Origin: Trichomonas vaginalis G3
Lineage: Eukaryota; Parabasalia; Trichomonadida; Trichomonadidae
Assembly (NCBI RefSeq): GCF_026262505.1
Contig: NC_067207.1
Span: forward strand, 25,512,082 to 25,576,081
Length of the DNA: 64,000 bases
Reading direction: 5' to 3'
Positions within the stretch are counted from its first letter, which is position 1, and every line of letters begins with the position of its first letter. The translations under genes and the position numbers were made by a program. The notes beneath the pieces are model-generated. The model made no database searches and had not been told where the DNA came from. It was given only the letters and a program-made list of their open reading frames with translations. Shown here in pieces: positions 20,349 to 32,446 of this stretch.

Positions 20349-22106
20349 TTAGTTACAAAGTTGAAGTAATTGCTTCTGGAAGTTGTCCTTCTCTTGTTGA
20401 ATAGTTCTGCGAACGGAATCAACTTGTTCTTGACGTTCAGAGATGATTTCAACGCTTTGTTCGAATAAAATATTGATTTGGTCATTCTGCTTTATTTCAT
20501 TGCGAAGCTGGATCTCTTCTTTTTCTAAATCAGTTAATTGTTTTGTCAATTTCTTCCATTTGATGAATGTTGATGGTTTTTTGCCTTGTTCAATAATATC
20601 ATTCGCTGATTTAAGTCGTTTCTCGAGGTCAGAGCGCATTTCGGATTTCTTTCTCGCCAATGAATTTAATTTCTGAGAATATTCATGGAAACTGAGTTGT
20701 TTCTTAGTTAATTCGTTTTGTTTTGCGGCTGTTAATTGCTTTGCCTCCTCAAGTTTCCTTTGCGCTGATTGAATAACTTCATTTGAATATTTCTTTTTGA
20801 GATCTTCAATTTTGTTCTGTAAATTCTGTATTTTATCCTTTGTTTCTTCTGTTGCATCCTTCTCTTCCTTCAAATTTTGAGAAATTTTGTCAGATTGTTC
20901 CACAAAATTTTCAATTTTTGCGTTATTTTCGGCTATCTCCTGTTTCACACGTAGAGAGAACGAGTTCCAGTTGTTTTCACTCGATTCTATTGTGAGTTTG
21001 AGGGAATCAATTTGTTCTCTCAGCGGGCGAGTGATATCTTTAAGAGATTTCCTAAGGGAATCCATCCTTACATTTAGTTGTTGGTTTTCTATCCTAGAAA
21101 CATCAAGTAAAGCTTTGAATCTACTTGATTCATATTCAAATTCGTCTTTTTGATTTGATTTGAACTCCTGGAGATCGGCAATCTGTTGTAATAATTCTTC
21201 TTTATCTTTATTGATCTGACTTATCTTTTTCGATGTAAATTCTTTCATAGCAATGGCTTTTTGTTGAATTTTATCGATTCTGACTTGTTCTGCTGCTTTG
21301 TTTGAATCAGATATTTTATTTTTCAGTCCATTTATCCTCTCATGTAGGTTAGCTTGTTGTGCAAGAAAATTTGTTTTTGTTGTTTGTTCTTTTCTTAGGT
21401 TTATTGAGAGGATTCCGCATTCATTCGATAAGCGTTCATTTTCTTCTACCAATGGCTTAATTCTTTCTGTAATGATTGGTATTTTTTTGTTGATTTTTTG
21501 TTCATCAGATTTGTATTTCTCAAGTAAAGCTGTATTTCTTATAATTTCTTGTTCTAAATCTGATAGTTTGTTTGTGGTCGATGATAATTTTGCCATTGCT
21601 TCGATTTCGTCTTGTTGAATTTTTAAATAAAAACTTTGGAATTCGTTTGCTTGATTTGTAACAAGTTCTTTTTCTGTTTGTACATTAGTGAGTTCAGATT
21701 GATGAGGCATTAGCTGTTCAATTTCTTCTTTAAGAGATTTTTCTGTATTTGCAATTTGGTTAATTTGATTTTGAAATTCCTCTTTACGCTTTTCATATTC
21801 AGTAAGACAGCGCTCTCCATCTGTTCCCATTTCTTGTTTTAGTGCGATTAATTTAACCTGTTGAGAATTAAGTTCTTCTATTTGTTTAACAGCACATTGA
21901 ATACTCTCTATTAATAGCTTTTTCTTATTTTCATCGCTCTCATTCTCTTTGAAATTAACATGAGAAATATCATTGTCTGAAATGTCCTCAATTTGAATGC
22001 TTTCTTCTTGTTCTTTCGGAGGAGCTTGAGGATTTCTTGCAAACTCTGCATCTATGTCCTGTTCAAACTTAGAAACGAATCCGATGACTCGTCCCCAAAG
22101 TGCCAT
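20349..22106 (-). CDS. Long coiled-coil protein
   Basis: 585 aa. A short N-terminal segment (MALWGRVIGFVSKFEQDID) is followed by an acidic linker and then almost continuous heptad-rich helix from about residue 65 to 580, full of Glu, Lys, Gln and Leu with few prolines. No enzymatic motif is visible. The layout (amphipathic N-terminus plus a rod) is shared by golgins, tethers and cytoskeletal proteins, and I cannot choose between them. The intact frame and normal codon use indicate a functional host gene. Confidence 0.75.
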   Translation of the reverse strand: MALWGRVIGFVSKFEQDIDAEFARNPQAPPKEQEESIQIEDISDNDISHVNFKENESDENKKKLLIESIQCAVKQIEELNSQQVKLIALKQEMGTDGERCLTEYEKRKEEFQNQINQIANTEKSLKEEIEQLMPHQSELTNVQTEKELVTNQANEFQSFYLKIQQDEIEAMAKLSSTTNKLSDLEQEIIRNTALLEKYKSDEQKINKKIPIITERIKPLVEENERLSNECGILSINLRKEQTTKTNFLAQQANLHERINGLKNKISDSNKAAEQVRIDKIQQKAIAMKEFTSKKISQINKDKEELLQQIADLQEFKSNQKDEFEYESSRFKALLDVSRIENQQLNVRMDSLRKSLKDITRPLREQIDSLKLTIESSENNWNSFSLRVKQEIAENNAKIENFVEQSDKISQNLKEEKDATEETKDKIQNLQNKIEDLKKKYSNEVIQSAQRKLEEAKQLTAAKQNELTKKQLSFHEYSQKLNSLARKKSEMRSDLEKRLKSANDIIEQGKKPSTFIKWKKLTKQLTDLEKEEIQLRNEIKQNDQINILFEQSVEIISERQEQVDSVRRTIQQEKDNFQKQLLQLCN

Positions 22107-23359
22107 TTTATTGCATTGGCATAAAACAATATTTCATCAATAGAAAGGTATATCATCTGCTAAAAACAACTAAATATCGGATACATGTGTTCCAATAGCT
22201 ACTAGCTTTAATCGTATATTGACTCTATCAAATGTTTTTTATTCAATATTGTAAGATTTTCATTAAACAGTGTTTGTATATGATTATGTATGAATCAAGA
22301 TAAGTTTGCCGTATTGTATGAGTGATTCAACGATCAGTATATTTAGTTAATCCAAAATTAAATTTTCCAATAATTTTTGGGCTTATTTAGCTAGATAAAT
22401 GCATTTTATTTTTCTTAAATGCATATATGAGAGTTCTCGGATAAGATTATTGAACAATTATAAGAAGGCTAAAATTGATGGGATAACACGCTAACAATAA
22501 AATGATTCTAATCATTAAAATAACAATTTATCACTATGCAGAATTAATGGTGAGCATTGGGTACAATATAACTTAATAATTTTTATCACAATTTCATAAA
22601 AAGCGATATGTGACAGAATTGCAAGTATTTCTATGTTTTAAAACAGTAAATTAACATAGCAAGTTAATTTAATATTCATATAACTTGATTTTTTCTTTTC
22701 AATTAACTCTTGGTTTCTTATTTTTAGTGTTCTTAAACTACAAATGCAAAATAGATGAGATTTTTGCAAAAATTAAATTGCAACATAGAAATCATCTTTT
22801 TGTTTTCATAAAAAATGCCCTTAATTTTAATGGTAGCATGAGATACATTTTGTATGTCCTATAACTAGATCAATTCATATAAAATAAATGCAAAAATTAT
22901 TTCAATTTCAATAAAATATTTTGAAAGAATTTTTTACAATTATTCTAATTATTTGGTTAACATGATGAAATATGAGCAATTACAAAAAATCTCATTTAAA
23001 ATATTTGAGACCAAACAGTTTGACGTTTTTCATTTTTATTCTAAATTTAATGATAATTACGAAAAACATAAAATTTAAAAGTTTTATTTTTAATTCAATT
23101 TTTGCTAAATGGTTATCTATCGATTTTGAAAATGTTCCATCTTCAATATATTTACATTATTTAACGTTTTTCATGCTAAAAATATTTTGAATATTTGAAT
23201 TTGTGTATTGCTACAATCTTTAAAACTTAAAATATTGAAGAATATCATAATAGAAAGGAAATTCCCTTTACTGATAATATGTCATATATTCAAAGAATTG
23301 TATGACCATTTTCAAAACCTACTTCGAATTCAATTCTTTGAAAATCTATTTTCAATAAA
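22107..23359. other. 1.25-kb divergent intergenic region
   Basis: It separates the coiled-coil gene from the Myb gene, which are transcribed away from each other, so both promoters lie here. Only short low-complexity frames are present. No mobile element ends or RNA genes were recognised. Confidence 0.5.
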
Positions 23360-23935
23360 ATGGATAGATTACTACCTTCAGGTATCCCGCCAAATCATGG
23401 AGCGATGGGTGTTAAGTCAAAATTCACGCCAGATGAGGACTTAAAGCTGAAACAAATAGTCGAATCGCAAAAAGGTCCATTTTCATGGAAAGAAATTTCC
23501 AAGCTAATGGTAACTAGAACTCCCAGACAGTGCAGAGAAAGGTATAAAAACTACTTGAGTGACGATATTAAACACGATCAGTGGTCACCTACGGAAGATA
23601 AATTAATAATTAAACTTTATAACGAGTATGGTAACAAATGGAATATTATTTCCAAATACATTAAAGGCAGAACAAGCAATGCAATACGTAACAGATGGAA
23701 ATATCTTATTAAAAACGGTTGTAACCAAAGTTCGGCGCATTCGACTTCAACCGTTGAAGATTCTGAAGACTCAAATTATGGACCTGTAGAAAAAGTACAA
23801 GAAAAAGCTGATAATCCCTCAGATATTTTTTCAAATGAAGGTCTCATGGACAGAATGATCAATACAATTTTCCCACAAGGAAAGCCTAATAATCTTTTTG
23901 AGAGCGATGAAGATCTAAGCATATTTGTCAGCTAA
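23360..23935 (+). CDS. Small R2R3 Myb DNA-binding protein
   Basis: 191 aa. Two Myb repeats occupy residues about 22-115. The first is KFTPDEDLKLKQIV with WKEISKLMVTRTPRQCRERY; the second is QWSPTEDKLIIKLYNEYGNK with WNIISKYIKGRTSNAIRNRW. The tail is short and acidic. Trichomonas has a very large family of such small Myb proteins, some of which bind Myb recognition elements of iron-regulated adhesin genes. They act as transcription regulators in the nucleus. Target genes cannot be read from the sequence. The first aromatic residue of the first repeat is Phe, as is common in this family. Confidence 0.92.
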   Translation: MDRLLPSGIPPNHGAMGVKSKFTPDEDLKLKQIVESQKGPFSWKEISKLMVTRTPRQCRERYKNYLSDDIKHDQWSPTEDKLIIKLYNEYGNKWNIISKYIKGRTSNAIRNRWKYLIKNGCNQSSAHSTSTVEDSEDSNYGPVEKVQEKADNPSDIFSNEGLMDRMINTIFPQGKPNNLFESDEDLSIFVS

Positions 23936-25478
23936 AGAAGATAAAACTTATTGATTGTTTGTTAAATCTTAAATTTTCATTTTAATAATTTTTGTATTTC
24001 TATTATAAAATCGATATAAGCATAATACCAACGAAAGTTTATGTGGTATTGCTGCTTATCATATAATTTTTTGTAGCTTGATTTCCATGAGATAACATCA
24101 GTTAGTTATATGATTAACAGGAAAAGGATTTCCAGGTTAAATATCTAGTAAAATGTAGTAGTTATATTTATTAAACGATTTTTCATATATCTGAAAAATA
24201 TTAATTGAAAATGATTTGGTAAATTCATTAAAATATATGAAATATAAACCTGCAATATGTAATATAATTATTTGCAATCTAATAATTGTTAGGTTATGAT
24301 TTTCAAATATTTCGCACATAATTAAGTTTCATTAGTTTGTTTTGAAGTCAGTAACAACACATTAATTCATGAAAAACAAAGGACTTAATATTTTGCATTC
24401 ATCATCAGCTCTTAAATCTTGCTACATATGTTGAAAGATGAACTATATTTTAAAACATCATTAAATAATTCGAATGACATTCAACCAATTGTAAAAGAAG
24501 CATTAAACCCATATTGTTTATGTATTCAAATATAATGCTTAGTTTGTATTGTAACTTCCTTTCTATCCTTACATATAATAATTCTGATATGTCCATATTT
24601 CCCATGAATTATTAGTGATTTTTTTGTAAAGCTTTAAATTAATATATCTAAAGTACAGGTTGAAAAAAATATGTATCAACAGAAAGGGGCTACTATCCTT
24701 CTTCAAAGAAATCATTTGCCATATAAGTATAGACATGATTACGCAAAGAAACATATGTGTATAAAATCCATAGCTTATATAAGCCAATATATATCAATTT
24801 CTGGAACTTGAACCTTTAACAATTAATATTATACCAAATTTCATATATAGTTATGCAATGTAATGGCTTTCATTTTAGGAGAAACAAAAATATCTCTTTT
24901 TCAAGCTCATGATCTGTAGATACTAGAAATCAATAAAAAGGAGTAAATATCTTATGAAAACAAGGAGGGTTTAGTATAAATACCAGTATTTTGGATGCTT
25001 TTAAATTCAAAGTGAAATTCACAATCAAATAAGAACAATATGGTTGAACAAGATTTGATAATTAGCTATGTAATAGCTAAGTAATATCGTATAACGACAT
25101 TATAGAAAATTGGTCATTTTTTGGGTTAATTAACATTTCGCAAATTGATTGGAACACTATTGTTTGATTCTATATAAAAACATATATACCCAACAGTTTA
25201 TATTGTTAATAAATTCACTTTATGTATGAAATGTTTCTTATCAGAAATATGAAAAATAAGCATTAATTGAAGTAATTTTGGAAATTTTTTAATATAATTA
25301 TGTTAGGAAATTGATAATAAAATATGTTATATTGGAAAAAAATAAATTTAAGAGATAACTACATTTCGATTGTTTCGATAAAGTACAAAGCGTTTAAACT
25401 GAAGTGATAATCTATAAGAGATAATGTTAAATGGCTTATTTATATAAGATTTCAAAGAATTTATTAATAGCAAATTTT
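23936..25478. other. 1.5-kb AT-rich region between host block and Maverick A
   Basis: No gene, RNA gene or repeat was recognised. The frames present are short and rich in Ile, Tyr and Phe, as expected from random AT-rich DNA. Confidence 0.5.
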
Positions 25479-25660
25479 AGTAGTATATGTGGACGGGTTG
25501 TGTGACTTTTTTTGTAAACGTAAGAATTCATACAATATTGAACGATTTTGTATCATTTTTTTTAACATATGAAGTAAAAAATGTAAGATTCTTACAGTTT
25601 TTATTCTTACGTTTTTGAATAAATCAAGATTTAAAAATTGACTTCTTACGTAAAATTAAA
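25479..25660. repeat. Presumed left terminal/subterminal region of element A
   Basis: The motif GTAAGAATT or its reverse complement occurs four times: 25519-25529, 25582-25596 (TGTAAGATTCTTACA, nearly palindromic), 25602-25611 and 25642-25653. Clusters of short inverted motifs near a terminus often bind the integrase or a replication protein. The role here is inferred. Confidence 0.45.
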
Positions 25661-25701
25661 ACTAAGTTAAATTTATTTTTTTATTTTTTATTTAATGATA
25701 A

Positions 25702-26835
25702 ATGAGTATAACAACTAATTCATTGAAATCTTTAAAGTTCACTAATTCAGAATTAGAAAATATTTTAGAAAATTTTGGAGACGGTTCTTATCCAACATAT
25801 ATGCAGAATGTGAAAGAGTTTTCCAGATTGTTGAATGAATTTAAATATAACGGACCAATTACTAAAAAGGCTATAATGAGATATTTATATCCCAAAAAAG
25901 TTGAAAAACAGGAGAATATTCCTCTTTATGGTCCAGAGGACCTGGGCTCAGAGAGCCTTGAAACACCCCTGAATATTTTGAAGAAAAAATTAAACAAGAT
26001 GAATATTATAACGATGAGATTGAGAAATTGGAACAATTAAGAAATGAAATAGATGAAAAAATTAAGGAATTGAGAAATGCTGAGAATGAAGTAGAGGGTT
26101 TAATGAATATCCCAGCTTCAGAATCAGAAGTTCAAAAATCACATGAGGAAAGATATAAAAATTACTTTTTGGAATCTACTAAAAATTTATTAGATGGTGA
26201 TATTGACGAAACACTTTCAGAAGAAGGCACAAAATTTATTCATAAACATAAGTTACAATTTATTGACGATGGAGATTATCCATGTATATTACTTTCACCT
26301 CCTCTTGATTCTGAAAAATTCAAAAAAGCACTGAAAAATGTAACATATGCAACAAATACGATTAAGAAAGAAGACCATGATATTTACACAAATTATTATT
26401 TAAATAAATGTACAGGTGTTGATAAAGTTTTTGATTTGTTAGATAAAATATCAAAAGAAACAATTGGAACTATAAAATTTTATGTGATTGTGGTTTCATT
26501 ATTGAAGATACCAATAATGTTTCATATGAAAGAACAGCACCGAAGGAAGACGAAGTTGAAAGGTCTATACCATTCGTTATTAAGAATATAAAAGATATGA
26601 AAACTTATAACATTATATTTATTCATTTATTTCAGAAAAAATGGAAGCAACCCATAAAACATCATCTCATCATTTTATAGCTATTCATACATTCCTTTTC
26701 AAAGTTGTGAAATTAAATAAGACAGGAATTAGATTTAATGTATCAGGGTACGCATTCTTGAGTAAATTAAAATGTATTCGTCACGTCGCAGATGATAAAA
26801 ATTTATGTGTTCTTAATTCATTTTATGGACTTTAG
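25702..26835 (+). pseudogene. Left-arm region of element A, unassigned
   Basis: Open segments here encode charged, partly coiled-coil sequence (for example EIDEKIKELRNAENEVEGLM) and a segment resembling a globular domain. The first ATG sits in the element's usual TAAATG context. I recognise no family. The region looks broken. Confidence 0.4.
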
Positions 26836-26913
26836 CCCTGGACTCTCTGAGTCTCGGACTTTAAAAAAATAAACTTTATTTTTATTTATTTTTTAATTTT
26901 TATTCTTACATAA

Positions 26914-29900
26914 ATGAACAAAAATGGAACAGCTAAAATGAATGATAATCAAATAAGAGCCGAAGGTAGAAGGTTATTTAAACGCTTCTATAACATTCCT
27001 GATGGTGTTAATCCTAAAACTCGTAGAAGTTATTTAAATGAAGCCATAGATGCATATGAAGGATTTGACATTTCATCAGAAAGTGAGAGGTTAGCAAGAA
27101 TGTTAAATGTTAATATTGATTTCTATTATTGTGATCCTCAACCAGAAGACGTAGACATTAACAAGGTAGACTTTCCATTAGTGGATTCAATAATGATAGA
27201 TCCAGAATTTGAAACAGTAAATATTTTATTAACACAGAGTCCATGTGGAAAACTTCACGCTGACAGAATAACAGACGTTGAAGCACTCACAGGATATAAA
27301 GTTTGCCCCTTTTGCAAAGAAGAAGTATATTCTATCCGTGATGATCCAGAAAGGAAAAACCAAAGAAGATTTTTAAAACATTGTGAGAAATGTAAAGAAA
27401 ATAATGGAAGATTAATTCAAGACGTTCAATTGCAAAACACACAACAACCATATGCACCACATATACGAAACAGAAGATATATCAATGGCTATTAGCACAT
27501 AATTTGCAGGAATATTATAAACCAACAAGATATTATATTACTTTTGACTTCGAAACATTAGAGACTAAAGAAGAATTACAACTTTCTGAGTGTGCAACTT
27601 TAAACGCTTACTTAAAACCATTCATGGTATCATCAACGGTTAAATTAAACGATAAAACATATACGAGGAATTTTTGCTTAACTTCGAGTGATTCTTTTAT
27701 TTCTGATTGGATTGAGTTTTTATTTTCAACCTGTTCATTAGTTGCTAAATCAAATATTGAACAATATGAAGAATTAATGAATACATTAAATGAGAAACAA
27801 AAGGAAGCAATGAAAGAGCTTTTAGATGAAGAATTTAATAAAGTGAATATCATTGGTTTTAATTCAGGAAAGTTTGATTTAAATTTAATTCTTCGTGATT
27901 TAAATACTGCAAAATGGAAGATAAAATCAATGCTGGGTTCTTCTTCTCAATTTAAGCAAGTCATAGTAAAGAAAACAAACTGTCCATATGAATTAAGATT
28001 TATTGACATCAGAAATTATATAGCGGGTGGAACATTAGACCAATTCACTCAAGATTTCGGAAACAATAAATCACGTGTTAAATCCTTTTTCCCTTATCAA
28101 TTCATCACATGGGAGAATTACGAAGATGAATTATATAAAAAGGAACCATTCACTCAAGATTCATTTTATTCAGCATTAACACAAGAAACAATATCCGATT
28201 CAGATTATCAAATATATCTCAATGATGCTAAAAACTTTAAGAATAGATTAGAATATTTTATTCATTATTGCAATAAAGATGTTGAAATTATGATTGACCC
28301 AATTGATAAAATTATCGAAGAAACATTTGTTTATAAAATTGACATGCTTCATAATCTTTCTTTATCATCGAATGCATCAATGATTCGTTACGCGTTAGCA
28401 TATAAGAACTTCAATCCTAACGAAACATATCCAGAAGAAGAAAATGTGGAATCAAGTTTTGAATTAACAAAAAAGTATTGGAAATATAAAATTGAATCAT
28501 ATAAGAAACAAGATGAAAAAGCAGAAAGGGATACTAAAAACAATGTTTCAATGGATGACTATCAATACTATCACGATTTAATCCTTTCATCTAAATGCAA
28601 AATGTGTGGTAAAGCGTTTACATATGCAAATAAACCAACATTGGATAGAATAGATAATGAAAAACCACATACCAAAGAAAATTGTCAGTTAATGTGTTGT
28701 TATTGCAATGTCGTAAAATCAAATAAAGATGAAGATGTTCAACGTTTAAGAATCAATTTAAGAAATTATGCATTAAAAAATAATTTACCAATGACTTTAG
28801 ATTCAGTTGAAGCTTATCACATTCTCCGTAATGGAATTACTGGTGGTCTATCAAATGTTCAACATCGTGTTAATCTTAAAGGAATCACGCACATTAATAA
28901 ACTTTCATATAATCCAGAAACTAAAACTGTATCAAATGAGGACACCACCAACATTATGACTCATTTCGTTGGAGTTGACTTTAATTCATTATATCCTTCA
29001 TCATTTTCATCTAATCCTCATGATTTCATTCAATATACTGACCATAAAATGTATATGCCGGGAAGATTGAATGGTGTTATCATTTGTGATACAGCAACAA
29101 AGAAAGCAAAAGCACTGGGAATAATTAAGAAGAAAAATACTTTATTCGTGGCTGAAGTAAAGGGTCACATTGATGAAAAATACATTAATGATTACATAAA
29201 CTTTTTACCGATAATAAGAAACTTAGATATTATCACAGATGAAAAAACAATTGGCAGTTTTATGTATAATTACATGAAATCAAACAATCTACCAGTTGAC
29301 CAGAAACAGAGGAAATTAACTCAGTTAGCATCAACACACAACCAATATCAACCATTTTCTTCTTATTATCTTTGGTATCTAATAGACAGATTTCATTTTA
29401 TCATTGATGACATTCAATCAATTTTAACATTTACGAAAAACACTTGTTTTAATGAATTTGCGAACAAATTTATGAACGAAAGACAAAAGGCTGAATTAGA
29501 AGGAAATAAAGGAAAAAGTTTATTTTGCAAGATTTCACTTAATGGATCATATGGTTACGATGCAATGAATACACAAAATTACGCAAAGACTAAAATAATG
29601 AATGCACAGAAGGCACGCGTTGCATGTATGTCAAATAAGTTTAAAAACATAAGAGAAATAGGTGAAGATACATATCAAGTGATGCTTAAAGATAGATTTT
29701 ATAGATGTGATACATGTTTACAAGAGGCATTCTTCACTTTAGATAATGCTAAATACTGGTATTTGGTTTTCATTTATGATTTTATGTATAAATGCATGGA
29801 TGTTAATCGTTTTCATTTCATTGAAGGTGATACTGATTCATCTTATTGGGCAATCGCTGGCGACCCAAATCTTCCTAACACTCAAGCATTTCAAGCAATT

Positions 29901-30356
29901 GTTACCGATAAACAATTTTATGATAAAAACATTTTCAAATTCGCACCTTTTGATTTCTTCTGTTTTGATGAGAAATTTAAACCTAAATTAAAGAATAAAG
30001 CTGAAGAAAAAGCACATGAGAAGAAGTTATTGGGTTTAGCAATTGAGAAACAAGGTGATAACATGGTTGCTTTATGTCCTAAGTGTTATACATCATTCAA
30101 TGGTTCAATTGATGGAAGTGATTTTAAAAAGATTGCACAAAAAATGAAAGGTGTTAGTTTACGACAAAATAAACAATTAACACCTAAAAATTATTTGGAT
30201 ATAATAAATGATAAATTGATATTTGATGGTCAGAATATTAATTTACAACTTAAAAATGGGTCAATGACTCGCTTAACAATTGGTAAGACTGCATTAACAG
30301 GAGCACACACTAAGGCTGTATGTTGTGAAAATGGATGTTGTATGCCATTTATTTAA
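26914..30356 (+). pseudogene. DNA polymerase B region (protein-primed type) with HNH-like insert, element A
   Basis: The first part has a zinc-finger-like CPFCKEE ... HCEKCKENN pair. Exonuclease motif I follows (YITFDFETLE), and then the polymerase motifs: VGVDFNSLYPSSF (motif A), KISLNGSYGYDAMNT (motif B) and FIEGDTDSSYWAIAG (motif C). Between exonuclease and palm lies an HNH-like zinc module (KCKMCGKAF ... LDRIDNEKPHTKENCQLMCC). The family replicates linear genomes from a protein primer and is a hallmark of Polintons and linear plasmids. The start is preceded by the TAAATG context. The region looks nearly whole but not perfectly intact. Confidence 0.85.
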
Positions 30357-30457
30357 TAAAATACCACAGAAGAGACAAAAGGAACCGTTAATGATGGTTT
30401 TGATACTTGATTCAAAGAGGTGGGCACCCTTAAAACATTGATTTTATTTTTATATAA

Positions 30458-30823
30458 ATGAATAACACAGATTTAAAAATTTTAATTGATGATTTAGTAT
30501 TTAATCAAAATTTTCTTAATTATTATGATTTAAAAGCATATCTCCAAAAATATAATAATAATATAACGGGTGATGATATGGAATATTATTATCCATATTA
30601 TAAAAATGAAATTTTGAAATATCATAATAAAATAATTTCTGAAATTAAAGACAAAATTAAAAATAATGAATATATAAAGGGAAAAACTAAATCACAGCTT
30701 AAACAGTTGAAAGATTTCAAAAATAAAGTATTAACAGAAGAAGATATTGATGAATTATATAATTATATAATCCTGAGCCACAAAAACCAAAGGAACAAAA
30801 CACCCAGGTCCTTCAGACCATAA
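30458..30823 (+). CDS. Unassigned small protein of element A
   Basis: 121 aa, rich in Asn, Tyr and Lys. It starts at an ATG in TATATAAATG context. It lies between polymerase and integrase and is transcribed in the same direction. No family was recognised. It may be linked to the integrase that follows. Confidence 0.4.
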   Translation: MNNTDLKILIDDLVFNQNFLNYYDLKAYLQKYNNNITGDDMEYYYPYYKNEILKYHNKIISEIKDKIKNNEYIKGKTKSQLKQLKDFKNKVLTEEDIDELYNYIILSHKNQRNKTPRSFRP

Positions 30824-30995
30824 ATGATGCACAAGCTTTAATTTATGATTCATTAGTTAAACCATATTCAGCCCGACTTTTAAATGAAGATCAACTTTTG
30901 GAATTCATCCTTCAACATAAACTCGAAGCGGGAAAGTATATCAAACCTTTATATACAGCATATTTAAAACAAATGAATAAATACATCCAGAATTA

Positions 30996-31778
30996 ATGAA
31001 GGAAGGAATGAAATCCAAAATCAAAGCAGATAAAATTAAACCACTTACAACACCAAAACCTCCAACGACAGTACCTCCTCCTCCTTCAGTTAATCCTTCA
31101 TCATTCACTTTATTATATCCATTTCAAACATTTAAGAAGCAAAAAGATTTTAAAAAGGATTTCAAGATATTAAATAAACCAATTGACCCGAAAATTCAAC
31201 CATTAAAGGAAAAATTTAGTCGACCTTCATTTGCTCCATATCCATATTCATACGAAATCGATCATCTGGAATATTCAAAAGGAAACGTTACTTATTTATT
31301 TGCCATTAACATTAACACTAGATATTTATATTGCATTCCGGTGAAAGGGAAAACAGAACAGGAAACAAGAAGAGCTATTCAATACTTACTAGATCATGAA
31401 AGAGTAGATAATATCAGGGGTGATGGTGATAAAGGATTTCAGGCAGCTATGACTCATTATTTCCCACAAATTAATTTTTACTTTTCATCCTCTCCATATA
31501 CGTTTCATAATAAAATAGTTGATGCGGTAATGAGAACTCTTAGAGATGCGTTAGGGGTTAACGGTCAGATATACTGGGATGGAAATCATGACTCCATCAT
31601 ACAGCAGTTAGTATATTATTACAATAATACATGGCATAGAACTATAAACATGAAACCAGTGGAAATGAAAAATGATATTTCAAAAGAATGGGAATATATT
31701 AGAAAGCAAATGGAAAAGTTAAATGATGTTAAACGTGAACAAATTAATTCGGGGCTCATGAATTTTAAACAAGGATAA
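30996..31778 (+). CDS. Retroviral-type integrase (rve fold) of element A
   Basis: 260 aa. A proline-rich N-terminal part (TPKPPTTVPPPPS) precedes the catalytic core. The core shows YEIDHLEYSKGNVTYLFAIN, NIRGDGDKGFQAAM and FHNKIVDAVMRTLRDALG, then YYYNNTWHRTINMKPVEM, the typical end of integrase cores. It belongs to the Polinton c-integrase group, which inserts element DNA into the host genome. It lies beside the polymerase. Confidence 0.85.
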   Translation: MKEGMKSKIKADKIKPLTTPKPPTTVPPPPSVNPSSFTLLYPFQTFKKQKDFKKDFKILNKPIDPKIQPLKEKFSRPSFAPYPYSYEIDHLEYSKGNVTYLFAININTRYLYCIPVKGKTEQETRRAIQYLLDHERVDNIRGDGDKGFQAAMTHYFPQINFYFSSSPYTFHNKIVDAVMRTLRDALGVNGQIYWDGNHDSIIQQLVYYYNNTWHRTINMKPVEMKNDISKEWEYIRKQMEKLNDVKREQINSGLMNFKQG

Positions 31779-32053
31779 AGTTTTAATTCATCTCGATTAT
31801 GGAAAAACTGATAAATCAATGACAAAAAGAAGACGAAGATTTGACACAATAGCTGAATTTGTTAGATATATTAACGGCAATGCATTAGTTGAAGTTGACA
31901 AGAAATTAATAGAAATTCCGATTTATTTTATTACTCCATTATATTTAAATAATATTTAATTTTTTTTATTTCGTAAGAAATGAGTGACAACAAAGCAGTC
32001 AAGAGTCCAGACAATGAATATAAAAAGAAACTAAACAGAATTAAATCAAAAAT

Positions 32054-32242
32054 ATGCTATTACAAAAAGAAGCCACAATGCAGTGGGTTGAAAACGATAA
32101 AGAAATAATCGAAAAATTAGAAACTTACCGTTCAATCATTAAACTGAGTGAAGCAAAAATAAAAGAATTTAATAGAATAAATAAATTGATTGGAAGAGAT
32201 GAATTTAATAAAGATGAATTTTTAAACTCAATCCAAATTTAA
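32054..32242 (+). CDS. Small helical protein of element A
   Basis: 62 aa, mostly one charged helix. It lies just before the left repeat array. No family was recognised, and it could be part of a larger broken gene. Confidence 0.3.
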   Translation: MLLQKEATMQWVENDKEIIEKLETYRSIIKLSEAKIKEFNRINKLIGRDEFNKDEFLNSIQI

Positions 32243-32446
32243 TTTTTATTCCTCTTCGACAACATCTCTCTTTCCATCATTACTGCATAACCACATTTTC
32301 TCAATTTTAGTGGTTTGTTATTTTTAACATGTTCTTGCATCATTTTTATCATTTCCTCCCTTGTTATGATTCGTGGTAAATTTTGAGCTTGTGGGGTATT
32401 CATTTATGATAAAAATAAAAATTTAAATTATGCCGTTCTAAAGTTT

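Noticed and set aside
20138-20485. Short frames downstream of the coiled-coil gene
   Set aside because: Composition of random AT-rich DNA and overlap with the real gene on the opposite strand.
22972-23444. Two short + strand frames before the Myb gene
   Set aside because: They are rich in Phe, Ile and Lys, with no family likeness, and one overlaps the Myb start in another frame; random AT-rich frames.
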